Source: Thermodesulfobacteriota bacterium (GTDB taxonomy: Bacteria > Desulfobacterota_D > UBA1144 > Nemesobacterales > UBA2774). From it: DNA of 12,636 nt. This document shows, in pieces, positions 1-7,501 of this stretch (its first letter is position 1; every line of letters starts with the position of its first letter). The stretch is from the NCBI GenBank assembly GCA_039028315.1, contig JBCCIH010000044.1:1-12636 (forward strand), given 5' to 3'. The notes beneath the pieces are model-generated. The model had not been told where the DNA came from, ran no database searches, and saw nothing but the letters and a program-made list of their open reading frames with translations. The position numbers and the translations under genes are program-made.

Positions 1-24
1 ATCCCTTTCATCATAACTCACGTA

Positions 25-30
25 TATAAT
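25..30 (+). promoter_or_regulatory. Possible -10 box for the DUF547 gene
   Basis: A perfect TATAAT hexamer lies 30 bases before the ATG at 61. It would place transcription start near 37, leaving a leader of about 24 bases that holds the AGGGA ribosome site at 48-52. No good -35 hexamer is visible at the usual distance, and the window begins just upstream, so this rests on the -10 box alone. Confidence 0.4.
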
Positions 31-60
31 AGCAATAACTATATGCTAGGGATAATAAAA

Positions 61-972
61 ATGAGAGAAAAAGTAAGCAAAGTCGGAATAATAAGTTTAT
101 TAGTCTTTTTCCTGCTAATGATATTCGCAAATCCCTTTCAGAGCAAGTTTACAATAATCTCCCACGGAATTGAGGAAGTGAACAATCAAAAATTTGATCA
201 ATCTTATGTAGCTTATAACAAAATGCTGAGTGAAAATGTAAAGGACTCACTTGTAAATTATCAAGGTTTTATAGATTCTAAAGCTGAATTTGAAGCCTTT
301 CTGAATACCTTTGGTAGCGTCGAGCCCACAGAGTTTAACTCGTGGTCTGAGAAGGAGCAGTTAGCCTTTTGGATTAATGCATATAATGCTTTTACTATAA
401 AAGCCATAATCGATCATTATCCGATCGAAAGAAGTTTTTCACTTGTTGGAATTTTCTACGCCCCTTCAAACAGCATTCTCCAGATCAAAGGTGTATGGAA
501 AAAGCTTGAGTTCAAAGCTGTTGGAAGGATGGTCACACTTGATGAAATTGAGCATGAAATACTTAGAAAAGAGTTCAATGAGCCAAGAATTCATATGGCC
601 ATAGTTTGCGCCTCTATTTCATGCCCAGACTTAAGCCCCAACGCATATACCGCTGATAAAATTGAAGAGCAGTTAACACAGGCATCGATTGATTTTATTA
701 ACAATCCAGAAAAAGGAGTCTCTATTGACCAAAAAGACGGCAGAGTAAAACTATCTAAGATATTTAAGTGGTTTGGTGATGATTTTATCCCTAACTATGG
801 AACTCAGAAATTATTTAACCACTATAGCCTTAAAGAGAATGCCGTACTTAATTTTGCTGCAGACTATTTACAATCAGATGAGCAAAAAGAGTACTTAATG
901 ACCGGCAAGCTGAAAATTGGATATTTAGGCTACGACTGGAACCTAAACGAGCAAACGCCCTCTTCATCATAA
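61..972 (+). CDS. DUF547 domain protein with N-terminal membrane anchor
   Basis: The molecular role of the DUF547 family is not established, so no function is assigned. The 303-residue protein starts with a short basic stretch and one hydrophobic segment (about residues 5-24), so it is probably anchored in or exported across the inner membrane with the rest outside the cytoplasm. The DUF547 domain covers roughly residues 85-235. It shows the hallmark AFWINAYNA block at 102-110, the CxxxxC pair C183/C188 in a CASISCPDL context, and a late GRVKLSKIFKWFGDDF block. The ATG at 61 is preferred over the in-frame ATG at 43 because AGGGA (48-52) sits 8 bases before it, while the upstream ATG has no ribosome site and would lie almost on the predicted transcription start. 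The two cysteines could form a disulfide or bind metal (inference). The gene is monocistronic and converges on the nrtS-like gene, with 23 bases between the two stop codons. Confidence 0.85.
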   Translation: MREKVSKVGIISLLVFFLLMIFANPFQSKFTIISHGIEEVNNQKFDQSYVAYNKMLSENVKDSLVNYQGFIDSKAEFEAFLNTFGSVEPTEFNSWSEKEQLAFWINAYNAFTIKAIIDHYPIERSFSLVGIFYAPSNSILQIKGVWKKLEFKAVGRMVTLDEIEHEILRKEFNEPRIHMAIVCASISCPDLSPNAYTADKIEEQLTQASIDFINNPEKGVSIDQKDGRVKLSKIFKWFGDDFIPNYGTQKLFNHYSLKENAVLNFAADYLQSDEQKEYLMTGKLKIGYLGYDWNLNEQTPSSS

Positions 973-995
973 CAGCAAACTAAACTAAAACGAAC

Positions 996-1301
996 TTAAG
1001 ATCGAGCTTCCTCTGCACAATAAGCGCTGGCTGAGGAGTAAGCTGAGACGCAGTACGGAACTAGAAAAGTGAGCGCAATTTTAAAGTACAATTGACGGTG
1101 CAGCTCCAAGCTTAAAAGAGAATCATGATGGTTAATAACAATCAATATGGGTCCTACTACCAATGCGACTTTAAGTGCCCTTACGACAGTCTCACGTCTA
1201 AAGAAATTTTTCATAAAATTATTAAATCTGCTTTCCATAGTCCTATCTAAAATATATAAAAGAGCCCCGATAGCAAGAAATACTAAACAAAAACGCCGCA
1301 T
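996..1301 (-). CDS. nrtS: Small membrane protein, NrtS-type nitrate/nitrite transporter
   Basis: NrtS proteins are short membrane proteins linked to nitrate/nitrite uptake. The core here reads RALKVALVVGPILIVINHHD, followed about 16 residues later by KIALTFLVPYCVSAYSS. This is the two-helix pattern with the IN-x-x-D turn and the VPY-x-VS-x-YSS end that I associate with that family. Translated from 1301 the product is 101 residues and has an extra N-terminal hydrophobic segment (about residues 4-18) after a basic MRR. An internal ATG at 1238 would give an 80-residue protein closer to the two-helix core. Neither start has a strong ribosome site: AGGA lies only 2 bases before 1238, and nothing convincing precedes 1301. 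The gene lies between the DUF547 gene (convergent) and pepF (divergent, 42 bases apart). The family call is from memory of the pattern. The open frame on the opposite strand gives no recognisable protein. Confidence 0.62.
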   Translation of the reverse strand: MRRFCLVFLAIGALLYILDRTMESRFNNFMKNFFRRETVVRALKVALVVGPILIVINHHDSLLSLELHRQLYFKIALTFLVPYCVSAYSSASAYCAEEARS

Positions 1302-1334
1302 ATGTTACTTTTATAGATCACATTATCAAAAGCC

Positions 1335-1340
1335 GGAGGA
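1335..1340 (+). promoter_or_regulatory. Shine-Dalgarno site of the oligoendopeptidase gene
   Basis: GGAGGA ends 3 bases before the ATG at 1344 (GGAGG ends 4 before). It is a strong match, though slightly close, and it fixes this ATG as the start. An earlier in-frame start would have to run through this site. Confidence 0.7.
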
Positions 1341-1343
1341 AAG

Positions 1344-3152
1344 ATGTCTACAGAAAATATGAATTGGGACCTAACTAGCTACTTTGAGGAGTTTAACGGT
1401 CCCCAGATGAAGGAATTTAAGAAAAAGTTAAAAGAAGATATCCAATCAATCAAGGACAATGCTGCATCACTTGAGCCATTAGGATCAGACAATCAGGACA
1501 AATGGGAAAAAGTATTTCTAGACGCTGAGGACTTAACCACTAGATACTCTCACCTTAGATCCTATATAGGCTGCGTAGCATCGGCTGACAGCTTAAACGA
1601 AGAGCACCTTAAAGAAGAGGCCGAGATGGCTGTATTAGGTGCGGAGTTCTCAAAGCTCTCCTCGGTTATGCTGAATTCTCTCAAAAATACCAATGATGAG
1701 GATTTCAATAAATTTACCCAGAAACCATCACTAAAAAGCGCTTCTCATTATATAAAAAGAGAAAGAGAAGAATCTCAAAAGAGAATGGATCAGGAAAATG
1801 AAATACTAGCGGCCGACCTTGGCGTGGACGGCATTGGAGCCTGGGGAAGGCTATACGATACAGTATCGAGCAAGCTAGAGTTTGATATGATCTATCCAAG
1901 TGGAGAGAAGGCACGGCTCCCAATGTCTCAGAGAAGATCGCTAATGGAAATGCCCGATAGAGAAACTAGAAAAGCAGCTTTTGAAGGGGGAAATCTTGCT
2001 TGGGAAGGGATTGAAGACGTTGCGGGATCTGCTCTAAATGCAATAGCGGGAACAAGGCATACGCTCAATAGACACAGGGGAATCGACCACTTCTTAGATG
2101 TCGCACTTTTTCAGGCATCTATTAGCAGAAAAACATTAGACTCTATGCTTGAGGCAATCTACTCTGAGATTGAAGTGCCAAAGGAAATTCTCAAGCTTAA
2201 GGCTAAAACTATGAATAGGGAAAATGTTGCCTGGTACGACTTAGGCGCTCCAATGGATCTAGAGTTTGTAAAGAAGCTTGACTGGGAAGAAGCACAAAAT
2301 CTTGTAAGAAACTCCTTTTCAGCCTCATATCCTGAGCTTGGAAAATTTGTAACAGATGTTTTTGATAAAAATTGGGTCGATTGGTCGCCAAGGGAAGGAA
2401 AGCGCCCGGGAGGCTTTTGCACTGGCTCTCTTCTTACAAACGAGTCCAGAATATTTATGACTTACAATGAGACAATTGGCGATGTTCTCACTCTGGCTCA
2501 TGAAGCAGGTCATGCATTTCATAGCCACGCTATGCGCGATATTAGGCCCTACGCTCATTTCTACCCTATGACACTTGCAGAATCAGCATCTACTTTTGGC
2601 GAGATGATTTTAACCGAGGGTATTTTAGAAGACCCATCCATCAGCGATGATGAAAAGATCCTCATGTTGGACACCGAAGTAAACCACGGGGCTATTTATA
2701 TGATGGACATACCGGTAAGGTTTGAGTTTGAAAAAGCATTTTATCAAGAAAGGCAAAACGGCGAGGTGCCAGTTAGCAGACTAAAAGAGCTTATGGTAGA
2801 GACTCAGAGAAAAATATTTGGAGACATCCTGGAAGAAGGCGGAGAGGATCCATATTTTTGGGCTTCAAAGCTTCATTTTTATATAACAGGGGTTACTTTC
2901 TATAACTTCCCCTACACTTTTGGCTACCTATTAAGCAGAGGTCTGTTCTCAATGTTTAAAGAAGAAGGAGCTGATTTTCTTCCTAAATATGAAGAATTTT
3001 TAAGATTGACCGGGTCTGATACTGCTGAGAATGTGGCCAAGAGAAGTATAGGACATGACCTTGAATCGCCTGAGTTCTGGAAGCAGTCTATTCACACACT
3101 CAAAGAGCCGCTTGAAAAACTTAATGAGTTGTTAAGCAAACGAGAGGTCTAA
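1344..3152 (+). CDS. pepF: M3-family oligoendopeptidase (PepF type)
   Basis: This is a zinc metallopeptidase that cleaves oligopeptides, presumably in the cytoplasm since no signal peptide is visible. The 602 residues are a normal length for the PepF/M3B branch. The zinc site is complete: H386-E387-A-G-H390 supplies two histidines and the catalytic glutamate, and E413 in the AESAST block is the expected third ligand. The C-terminal lobe holds the expected His/Tyr-rich substrate segment, HFY at 511-513 followed by FYNFPYTFGYL, typical of the branch often annotated as pepF/M3 oligoendopeptidase. The N-terminal 200 residues are charged and helical, fitting the lid that restricts substrates to short peptides. 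A likely role is recycling of peptides from protein turnover (inference from the family). The last 21 bases overlap the 3' end of ctaB on the other strand. The exact substrate range cannot be read from the sequence. Confidence 0.93.
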   Translation: MSTENMNWDLTSYFEEFNGPQMKEFKKKLKEDIQSIKDNAASLEPLGSDNQDKWEKVFLDAEDLTTRYSHLRSYIGCVASADSLNEEHLKEEAEMAVLGAEFSKLSSVMLNSLKNTNDEDFNKFTQKPSLKSASHYIKREREESQKRMDQENEILAADLGVDGIGAWGRLYDTVSSKLEFDMIYPSGEKARLPMSQRRSLMEMPDRETRKAAFEGGNLAWEGIEDVAGSALNAIAGTRHTLNRHRGIDHFLDVALFQASISRKTLDSMLEAIYSEIEVPKEILKLKAKTMNRENVAWYDLGAPMDLEFVKKLDWEEAQNLVRNSFSASYPELGKFVTDVFDKNWVDWSPREGKRPGGFCTGSLLTNESRIFMTYNETIGDVLTLAHEAGHAFHSHAMRDIRPYAHFYPMTLAESASTFGEMILTEGILEDPSISDDEKILMLDTEVNHGAIYMMDIPVRFEFEKAFYQERQNGEVPVSRLKELMVETQRKIFGDILEEGGEDPYFWASKLHFYITGVTFYNFPYTFGYLLSRGLFSMFKEEGADFLPKYEEFLRLTGSDTAENVAKRSIGHDLESPEFWKQSIHTLKEPLEKLNELLSKREV

Positions 3153-4019
3153 AATCAGAGCAGCCATAATGCCCAGCATATATAAGATGGAAATGGCAAA
3201 GGCCCTACCATAGCCTGTGTTTGTAATTGTGCATTTTATAATCACGTACTCAAAGTATCCGCCGAAGATTACTGCTAAAATGGCGTAATAAGCTGACGCG
3301 TATCCCAAAAACCAAAATGACAGCGATAGCGGAAGAAGAGATACTGAGTAGATAAGTATCATTATGTTTGTGAACTTTGCGCCGAATGCAACCGGCATTA
3401 CAGGTACGCCGGCTTTTTTGTAGTCGAGCTGGTATTTTTGAGCCAGAGCCCAAAAATGAGGAGGCTGCCATAGCATCATAAATGCAAAGAGTATGTAGCC
3501 GTCTAAACCTATTCTTGGAGCTATGGCGGCATAACCTATTAGAACCGGCAGAGCGCCAGGCAGACCACCTAAAATTGTGCCGTAGGGTGAGCTTCTTTTT
3601 AGATACAGAGTGTAAAGCAGAGTGTAGCTAAGGATTGCAGCGATTATTAAAAGAGCGGTCACGTAGTTTAAGTAATAAAGAGCTAGAAATAGTGAGATAA
3701 TGATAAAGATGCTTGCTATTGCAATTGCAGTTTTCTCACCGACAACTTCAAGAGCCTCAGCACGCTTACTCAGCCTGTCCATAAGAAGATCTATCTGCTT
3801 GTCTAAAACGTTGTTTAGGATTGCTGAGCCGGCGGCGCTTAAAAGCAGCGCAACCATAGTAATTAAGATAGTATTTAAAGTGGGAAGCCCACCTTGGGCC
3901 ACGACCATCCCGGCGAAGCCTGTGAATGCAACGCTTACTATAATTCCCGGTTTAGAAAGGAGAATAGTTGATACTACTATATTTGAAGAGGCTTTTTCTG
4001 CTTGTTCTACCTGTTCCAT
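3132..4019 (-). CDS. ctaB: Heme O synthase (protoheme IX farnesyltransferase)
   Basis: This inner-membrane UbiA-family prenyltransferase adds a farnesyl group from farnesyl diphosphate to the 2-vinyl of heme B, giving heme O, the precursor of heme A. The 295-residue protein is a full-length multi-helix membrane protein. The first aspartate-rich motif is N69-xxx-D73-xxx-D77 with a further D81, which binds the Mg-diphosphate. The second conserved loop is the WQPPHFWALA block (184-193) followed by DYKKAGVPVMPV (199-210). The LLYTLYLKR and GGLPGALPVLIGY signatures (134-163) are typical of CtaB/CyoE. The start at 4019 is supported by AAGGGA at 4026-4031. It is the last gene of the oxidase operon, 37 bases after ctaA, and its product feeds CtaA directly. 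Its 3' end overlaps the convergent peptidase gene by 21 bases and no terminator hairpin is visible. Confidence 0.95.
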   Translation of the reverse strand: MEQVEQAEKASSNIVVSTILLSKPGIIVSVAFTGFAGMVVAQGGLPTLNTILITMVALLLSAAGSAILNNVLDKQIDLLMDRLSKRAEALEVVGEKTAIAIASIFIIISLFLALYYLNYVTALLIIAAILSYTLLYTLYLKRSSPYGTILGGLPGALPVLIGYAAIAPRIGLDGYILFAFMMLWQPPHFWALAQKYQLDYKKAGVPVMPVAFGAKFTNIMILIYSVSLLPLSLSFWFLGYASAYYAILAVIFGGYFEYVIIKCTITNTGYGRAFAISILYMLGIMAALILDLSFA

Positions 4020-4056
4020 CGGTTATCCCTTTGATTAGAGCCTTTAGCCGTCAAAA

Positions 4057-4911
4057 TTATACACGACTTTCCCTCATACCCCGAAACCATGCATATAGAG
4101 CTGTTGAAAGAATTAAGAGTGCAAAAGTTAGATGAAGCGCTGTAACTGCAAAGTTTAGTTTTGAGAAGACAACACCGACCCCTAGAAGTATTTGCACTAG
4201 AATGAAAGCTACTAGTAGCCAGAGCTCAAGTCTGTATTTTTTAAGCGCATCTGAATAGTACGAAACAATTAATAAAACTGCAGTAATTATTGTGATTATG
4301 TAGGCAAGGGTTCTATGTGCATAGTGGTTTAAGATCATCCCAGAGAGCTCTGGCGGGATCCAGTACCCAAGACAAGTAGGGAAATCAGGGCATGCAAGCC
4401 CTGAGGATGAATGTCTTACATATGCTCCTAAAACTAACTGTATAAATATAATAATTGCGAGCAAGAAAAAGAGTCCTTTATACCCTGTGAGGCCAAATGA
4501 TGGCTTATTATCTTTCCCATCAAAATGATACATATATAGAGTGAGGGCAAAAATCAGCATAGCGTTTCCAAAATGGAAAGTAGTCAGATCAACTGGAAGC
4601 TCGAGTATAACTACTATTCCGCCAAGAATAATCTGGAAGATTAAAAGTAAAACTGTGATTATTGGTATAAGCTTAACCCCGCCTGAGTAAGCGCGGAATC
4701 TCATATAACAGAATATAATAAGGAATATGGAAGCTATTCCACCGATTACGCGGTGCATAAACTCCATATAGGTATCCCATCTGTAAGGAGGTACTACCTC
4801 GCCGTAACATAAAGGCCAGTCAGGACAACCCAGACCTGCGTGTAGTCCCGCAACTAGGTTTCCCCAGATAAATAGGATAAAGAGTAAAAATAGGACAATT
4901 TTGCCCATCAT
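4057..4911 (-). CDS. ctaA: Heme A synthase (COX15/CtaA family)
   Basis: This inner-membrane enzyme oxidises the C8 methyl of heme O to a formyl group, giving heme A for the oxidase. The protein has 284 residues, on the short side for the family, arranged as the usual tandem pair of four-helix halves. Each half carries a histidine pair expected to bind heme: H53 and H113 in the first, H199 and H260 in the second. The conserved glutamate E50 precedes H53 (YMEFMHR). Each half also has a cysteine pair in an external loop, CPDWPLC at 29-35 and CPDFPTC at 174-180. The ATG lies 14 bases after the subunit IV stop codon and has only a weak ribosome site, so translation may be coupled to the upstream gene. 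A second ATG follows immediately and would remove one residue. Place in the operon, directly before ctaB, matches the pathway. Confidence 0.94.
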   Translation of the reverse strand: MMGKIVLFLLFILFIWGNLVAGLHAGLGCPDWPLCYGEVVPPYRWDTYMEFMHRVIGGIASIFLIIFCYMRFRAYSGGVKLIPIITVLLLIFQIILGGIVVILELPVDLTTFHFGNAMLIFALTLYMYHFDGKDNKPSFGLTGYKGLFFLLAIIIFIQLVLGAYVRHSSSGLACPDFPTCLGYWIPPELSGMILNHYAHRTLAYIITIITAVLLIVSYYSDALKKYRLELWLLVAFILVQILLGVGVVFSKLNFAVTALHLTFALLILSTALYAWFRGMRESRV

Positions 4912-4925
4912 ATATTGTTAACCAG

Positions 4926-5234
4926 TTATATTGGAAAAATTCTTGTGAATGTATCCAAAATAGTCATGCCAATTAATAAGAATAGCAGACCTATCGGAAA
5001 TAGTGCATACAGCCAGGTTATAGGGTCTTCGAATTTTAAGTGCATAAAAAACAGAGCTACCGCTCCAGCCTTAATAGACGCCACAAACATTGCCACAGCA
5101 ATGTTTAATTGACCGAAATCAAAATATGAGATATAGACAGTTATAAATGTGAGTATCATTAGTGCTACCCACACCAAGAAATAAGTCGTATAACTTGTTA
5201 TATGTTTTTCATGTCCATTAGTATTTTCGCTCAT
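4926..5234 (-). CDS. Cytochrome c oxidase subunit IV
   Basis: This is a small non-catalytic membrane subunit of bacterial caa3-type oxidases, thought to help assembly or stability. The 102-residue protein has three hydrophobic segments at about 18-37, 45-66 and 75-95. The second carries the block IKAGAVALFFMHLKFE (54-69), with K55 and H65 in the positions typical of the bacterial subunit IV family (COX4_pro). The N-terminus is short, polar and has two histidines. A good ribosome site, GGAGG with 8 bases to the ATG, lies in the 15-base gap after subunit III. Its position between subunit III and ctaA is standard for this operon type. I give no gene symbol because ctaF, coxD and cyoD are used inconsistently for this subunit. 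Confidence 0.88.
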   Translation of the reverse strand: MSENTNGHEKHITSYTTYFLVWVALMILTFITVYISYFDFGQLNIAVAMFVASIKAGAVALFFMHLKFEDPITWLYALFPIGLLFLLIGMTILDTFTRIFPI

Positions 5235-5249
5235 TTATTATGCCTCCGT

Positions 5250-5861
5250 CTACCCAACTAGATAAAGAAGTGGGAATAGATATATCCAAACTAAGTCAAC
5301 CAAATGCCAGTATAGCCCGCCCATCTCAACTGGGGTGCTGTATTTTTCGTCAAATTTCTTTTGAAAGGTCATCACCATAATCACACCAAGCACTATAAGA
5401 CCAACGAAAACGTGGAGCATGTGAAGACCAGTCATCATGAAGTAAAGTGAAAAGAATATGTTGGTGTCTGGATAGATATGGTGTGAAAACTTAGAGCCGT
5501 ACTCAAAATACTTAACAACACCAAATCCAAGACCGCAGATAATTGTAACAAGAATCATTATACCGGCTAACATCTGCTTACCTCTTTGGATAGCAGTAAC
5601 ACCAATAGCCATAGTTAAACTACTGAAGATAAGAATACCAGTGTTAACAGCGCCCATTTCACGGTTTAGCTCCTGATGGGATTCTAGAAATAGCTCAGGG
5701 TACTTAGCTCTGAAAATAGCGTAGGCTGCAAAGAGCCCTCCAAAGAGCATAATCTCTGTTCCTAGGAACAGCCACATGCCGAGTTTAGAGGAGCTATACT
5801 CCTCTTCAGGTGTCATGTGCAAATCGTGATGTGCGTCATGTTCCATGTTTGCTTCTTCCAT
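5250..5861 (-). CDS. ctaE: Cytochrome c oxidase subunit III
   Basis: Subunit III is a membrane subunit without redox centres that stabilises the catalytic core and proton uptake. The 203-residue form with about five membrane helices (near 28-50, 72-90, 98-116, 136-163 and 184-201) is the short bacterial version lacking the first two helices of the mitochondrial subunit. Family marks are the LGTEIMLFGGLF block with E36, GLHMLHVFVGL at 145-155, and the closing WHLVDLVWIYLFPLLYL. The N-terminus is rich in histidine (MEHDAHHDLH, 6-15). The ATG follows the subunit I stop with no gap (TAAATG), and its ribosome site AGAGGTGG lies in the last codons of subunit I, so the two are translationally coupled. 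A second ATG five codons in also has a purine-rich site, but the first fits better. Confidence 0.95.
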   Translation of the reverse strand: MEEANMEHDAHHDLHMTPEEEYSSSKLGMWLFLGTEIMLFGGLFAAYAIFRAKYPELFLESHQELNREMGAVNTGILIFSSLTMAIGVTAIQRGKQMLAGIMILVTIICGLGFGVVKYFEYGSKFSHHIYPDTNIFFSLYFMMTGLHMLHVFVGLIVLGVIMVMTFQKKFDEKYSTPVEMGGLYWHLVDLVWIYLFPLLYLVG

Positions 5862-7475
5862 TTAAGCATCCACCTCTTTCTTTTTACCGTATCCATAAGT
5901 CCAATCTGTTACTTCAGGGATTTTATCAAAATTCAGTGTTGGTGGTGGTGAAGGTACCTGCCACTCAAGTGAAAGGGAGCCGTAAGGATTTTGCGGCGCT
6001 TTTTCATCACTGAATAATCCTTTTATAAGATTCACTGTCATAATTAGTACACCCAGTCCAAGTATCCACGAGCCGTATGTTGATAGCGCCATTAATGATT
6101 GAAACTCCTCTGGATAAGTAGCATATCTTCTAGGCATACCCTGTATTCCCAAGAAGAACTGAGGGAAGAAAGTAATGTTAAATCCAACGAACACTAAGAA
6201 CCAAGAGAGCTTAGCAACTGATTCATTAAACATTTTGCCAAACCACTTTGGATACCAGAAATGCAGCGCTCCGAAAAAGCCCATTACCGTTCCGCCAATC
6301 ATCACATAGTGCATGTGTGCTACAACAAAGTAAGTATCGTGAAGATGTATATCTGCCGCTAGTGCGCCTAAGAAAACTCCGGTCAGTCCTCCGATAGTAA
6401 AGAGGAACACAAAACCAAGCGCGTATAGCATAGCTGAGTGAAGTTCAATTGATCCTTTGTATAATGTTGCAAGCCAGTTAAACACCTTGATAGCAGTCGG
6501 GATAGCTACAAGGAAAGTCAGGAAAGAGAAGATCGTGGCCGCAACTTCTGAGATACCGCTTGTAAACATGTGGTGCGCCCACACCAAGAAGCTGATAAAT
6601 GCGATACCAAGACTAGAATATGCAATAGCCTTGTATCCGAATATCGGCTTGCGTGCAAACACCGGAATAATCTCGGAGATAACACCCATAGCCGGGATAA
6701 TCATGATGTACACAGCAGGGTGCGAGTAGAACCAGAAAAAGTTCTGAAACAGTACTGGGTCTCCTCCCTTTGCAGGGTCAAAGAACCCGACTCCTAGACT
6801 TCTTTCTGCTATAAGTAGTAAAAGCGTAATACCTACTACTGGTGTAGCTAGAAGCTGAAGAACTGCTGTTGCATATGATGCCCAGATAAATAGCGGCAAA
6901 CGATGCCATGTCATTCCAGGCGCTCTCATTTTATGAATTGTTACAATAAAGTTCATTCCGGTAAGAATTGACGAGAAACCTAATACGAATACTCCAAAAG
7001 TTATCATCACAACATCAGTATCAGTTGTTGCGCTATAAGGTGTGTAGAATGTCCATCCAGTATCTGCCGGTTGAAGAAGCGCATAAAGCACAATGATGGT
7101 TCCCGCAATATATATGTAATAGCTACCCAAATTCAGTTTGGGAAATGCTACGTCAGGTGCTCCGATCATAAGGGGTATTAGGAAGTTACCAAAACTGGCG
7201 GCAAGCCCGGGAACAATAAAGAAAAATACCATCAGCGATCCGTGCAGTGTGAACAGAACGTTGTAGGTATGTGGGCTTACGAAATCTGCCATAGGAGTCA
7301 TTAGCTCAAATCTCATTAAAAGAGCTATAATTCCCGCTATAAGAAAAAATAGAGATATTGAAATCAGGTACATAATCCCGATTCTTTTATGATCCGTTGT
7401 CACAAGCCAGGACATAAAGCCCTTTTGTTCTAAATACGGAACATATACATTTGTGGCAACACTCTCATTTGCCAT
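5862..7475 (-). CDS. ctaD: Cytochrome c oxidase subunit I, A2-type
   Basis: This is the catalytic subunit, holding low-spin heme a and the heme a3-CuB site where O2 is reduced to water. All ligands are present in the 537 residues: H78 and H389 for heme a, H387 for heme a3, and H252, H301 and H302 for CuB, with Y256 expected to be cross-linked to H252. The K-channel lysine is K330 (PTAIKVF). The D-channel entry residues are N97 and D108. The glutamate usually found in HPEVY is alanine here, and the segment reads YSHPAVY (250-256), the mark of A2-subfamily oxidases, where a tyrosine-serine pair takes over its role. A strong ribosome site, AGGAGGA (7483-7489), lies 7 bases before the ATG. It is the third gene of the operon, 26 bases after subunit II. 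Some C-terminal length is proline-rich (509-520) and soluble. Confidence 0.97.
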   Translation of the reverse strand: MANESVATNVYVPYLEQKGFMSWLVTTDHKRIGIMYLISISLFFLIAGIIALLMRFELMTPMADFVSPHTYNVLFTLHGSLMVFFFIVPGLAASFGNFLIPLMIGAPDVAFPKLNLGSYYIYIAGTIIVLYALLQPADTGWTFYTPYSATTDTDVVMITFGVFVLGFSSILTGMNFIVTIHKMRAPGMTWHRLPLFIWASYATAVLQLLATPVVGITLLLLIAERSLGVGFFDPAKGGDPVLFQNFFWFYSHPAVYIMIIPAMGVISEIIPVFARKPIFGYKAIAYSSLGIAFISFLVWAHHMFTSGISEVAATIFSFLTFLVAIPTAIKVFNWLATLYKGSIELHSAMLYALGFVFLFTIGGLTGVFLGALAADIHLHDTYFVVAHMHYVMIGGTVMGFFGALHFWYPKWFGKMFNESVAKLSWFLVFVGFNITFFPQFFLGIQGMPRRYATYPEEFQSLMALSTYGSWILGLGVLIMTVNLIKGLFSDEKAPQNPYGSLSLEWQVPSPPPTLNFDKIPEVTDWTYGYGKKKEVDA

Positions 7476-7482
7476 TATAATT

Positions 7483-7489
7483 TCCTCCT
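7483..7489 (-). promoter_or_regulatory. Strong Shine-Dalgarno site of subunit I
   Basis: On the minus strand AGGAGGA is followed by 7 bases and the ATG. It is the best ribosome site in the operon and sits in the 26-base gap after subunit II, consistent with high expression of the catalytic subunit. Confidence 0.75.
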
Positions 7490-7501
7490 AAATTAATACC
7501 C

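Noticed and set aside
1..140. Repeat of ATCCCTTTCA at 1-10 and 131-140
   Set aside because: Ten bases, one copy inside coding sequence, no further similarity on either side; chance is sufficient.
1303..1322. TGTTA...TCACA, resembling a CRP/FNR-type site before pepF
   Set aside because: The half-sites are 10 bases apart rather than 4-6, and one half is a poor match.
1147..1362. Plus-strand open frame of 71 codons across the nrtS-like gene
   Set aside because: Its product has no recognisable pattern, it runs through the pepF ribosome site and start, and the opposite strand encodes a membrane protein with family-like motifs.
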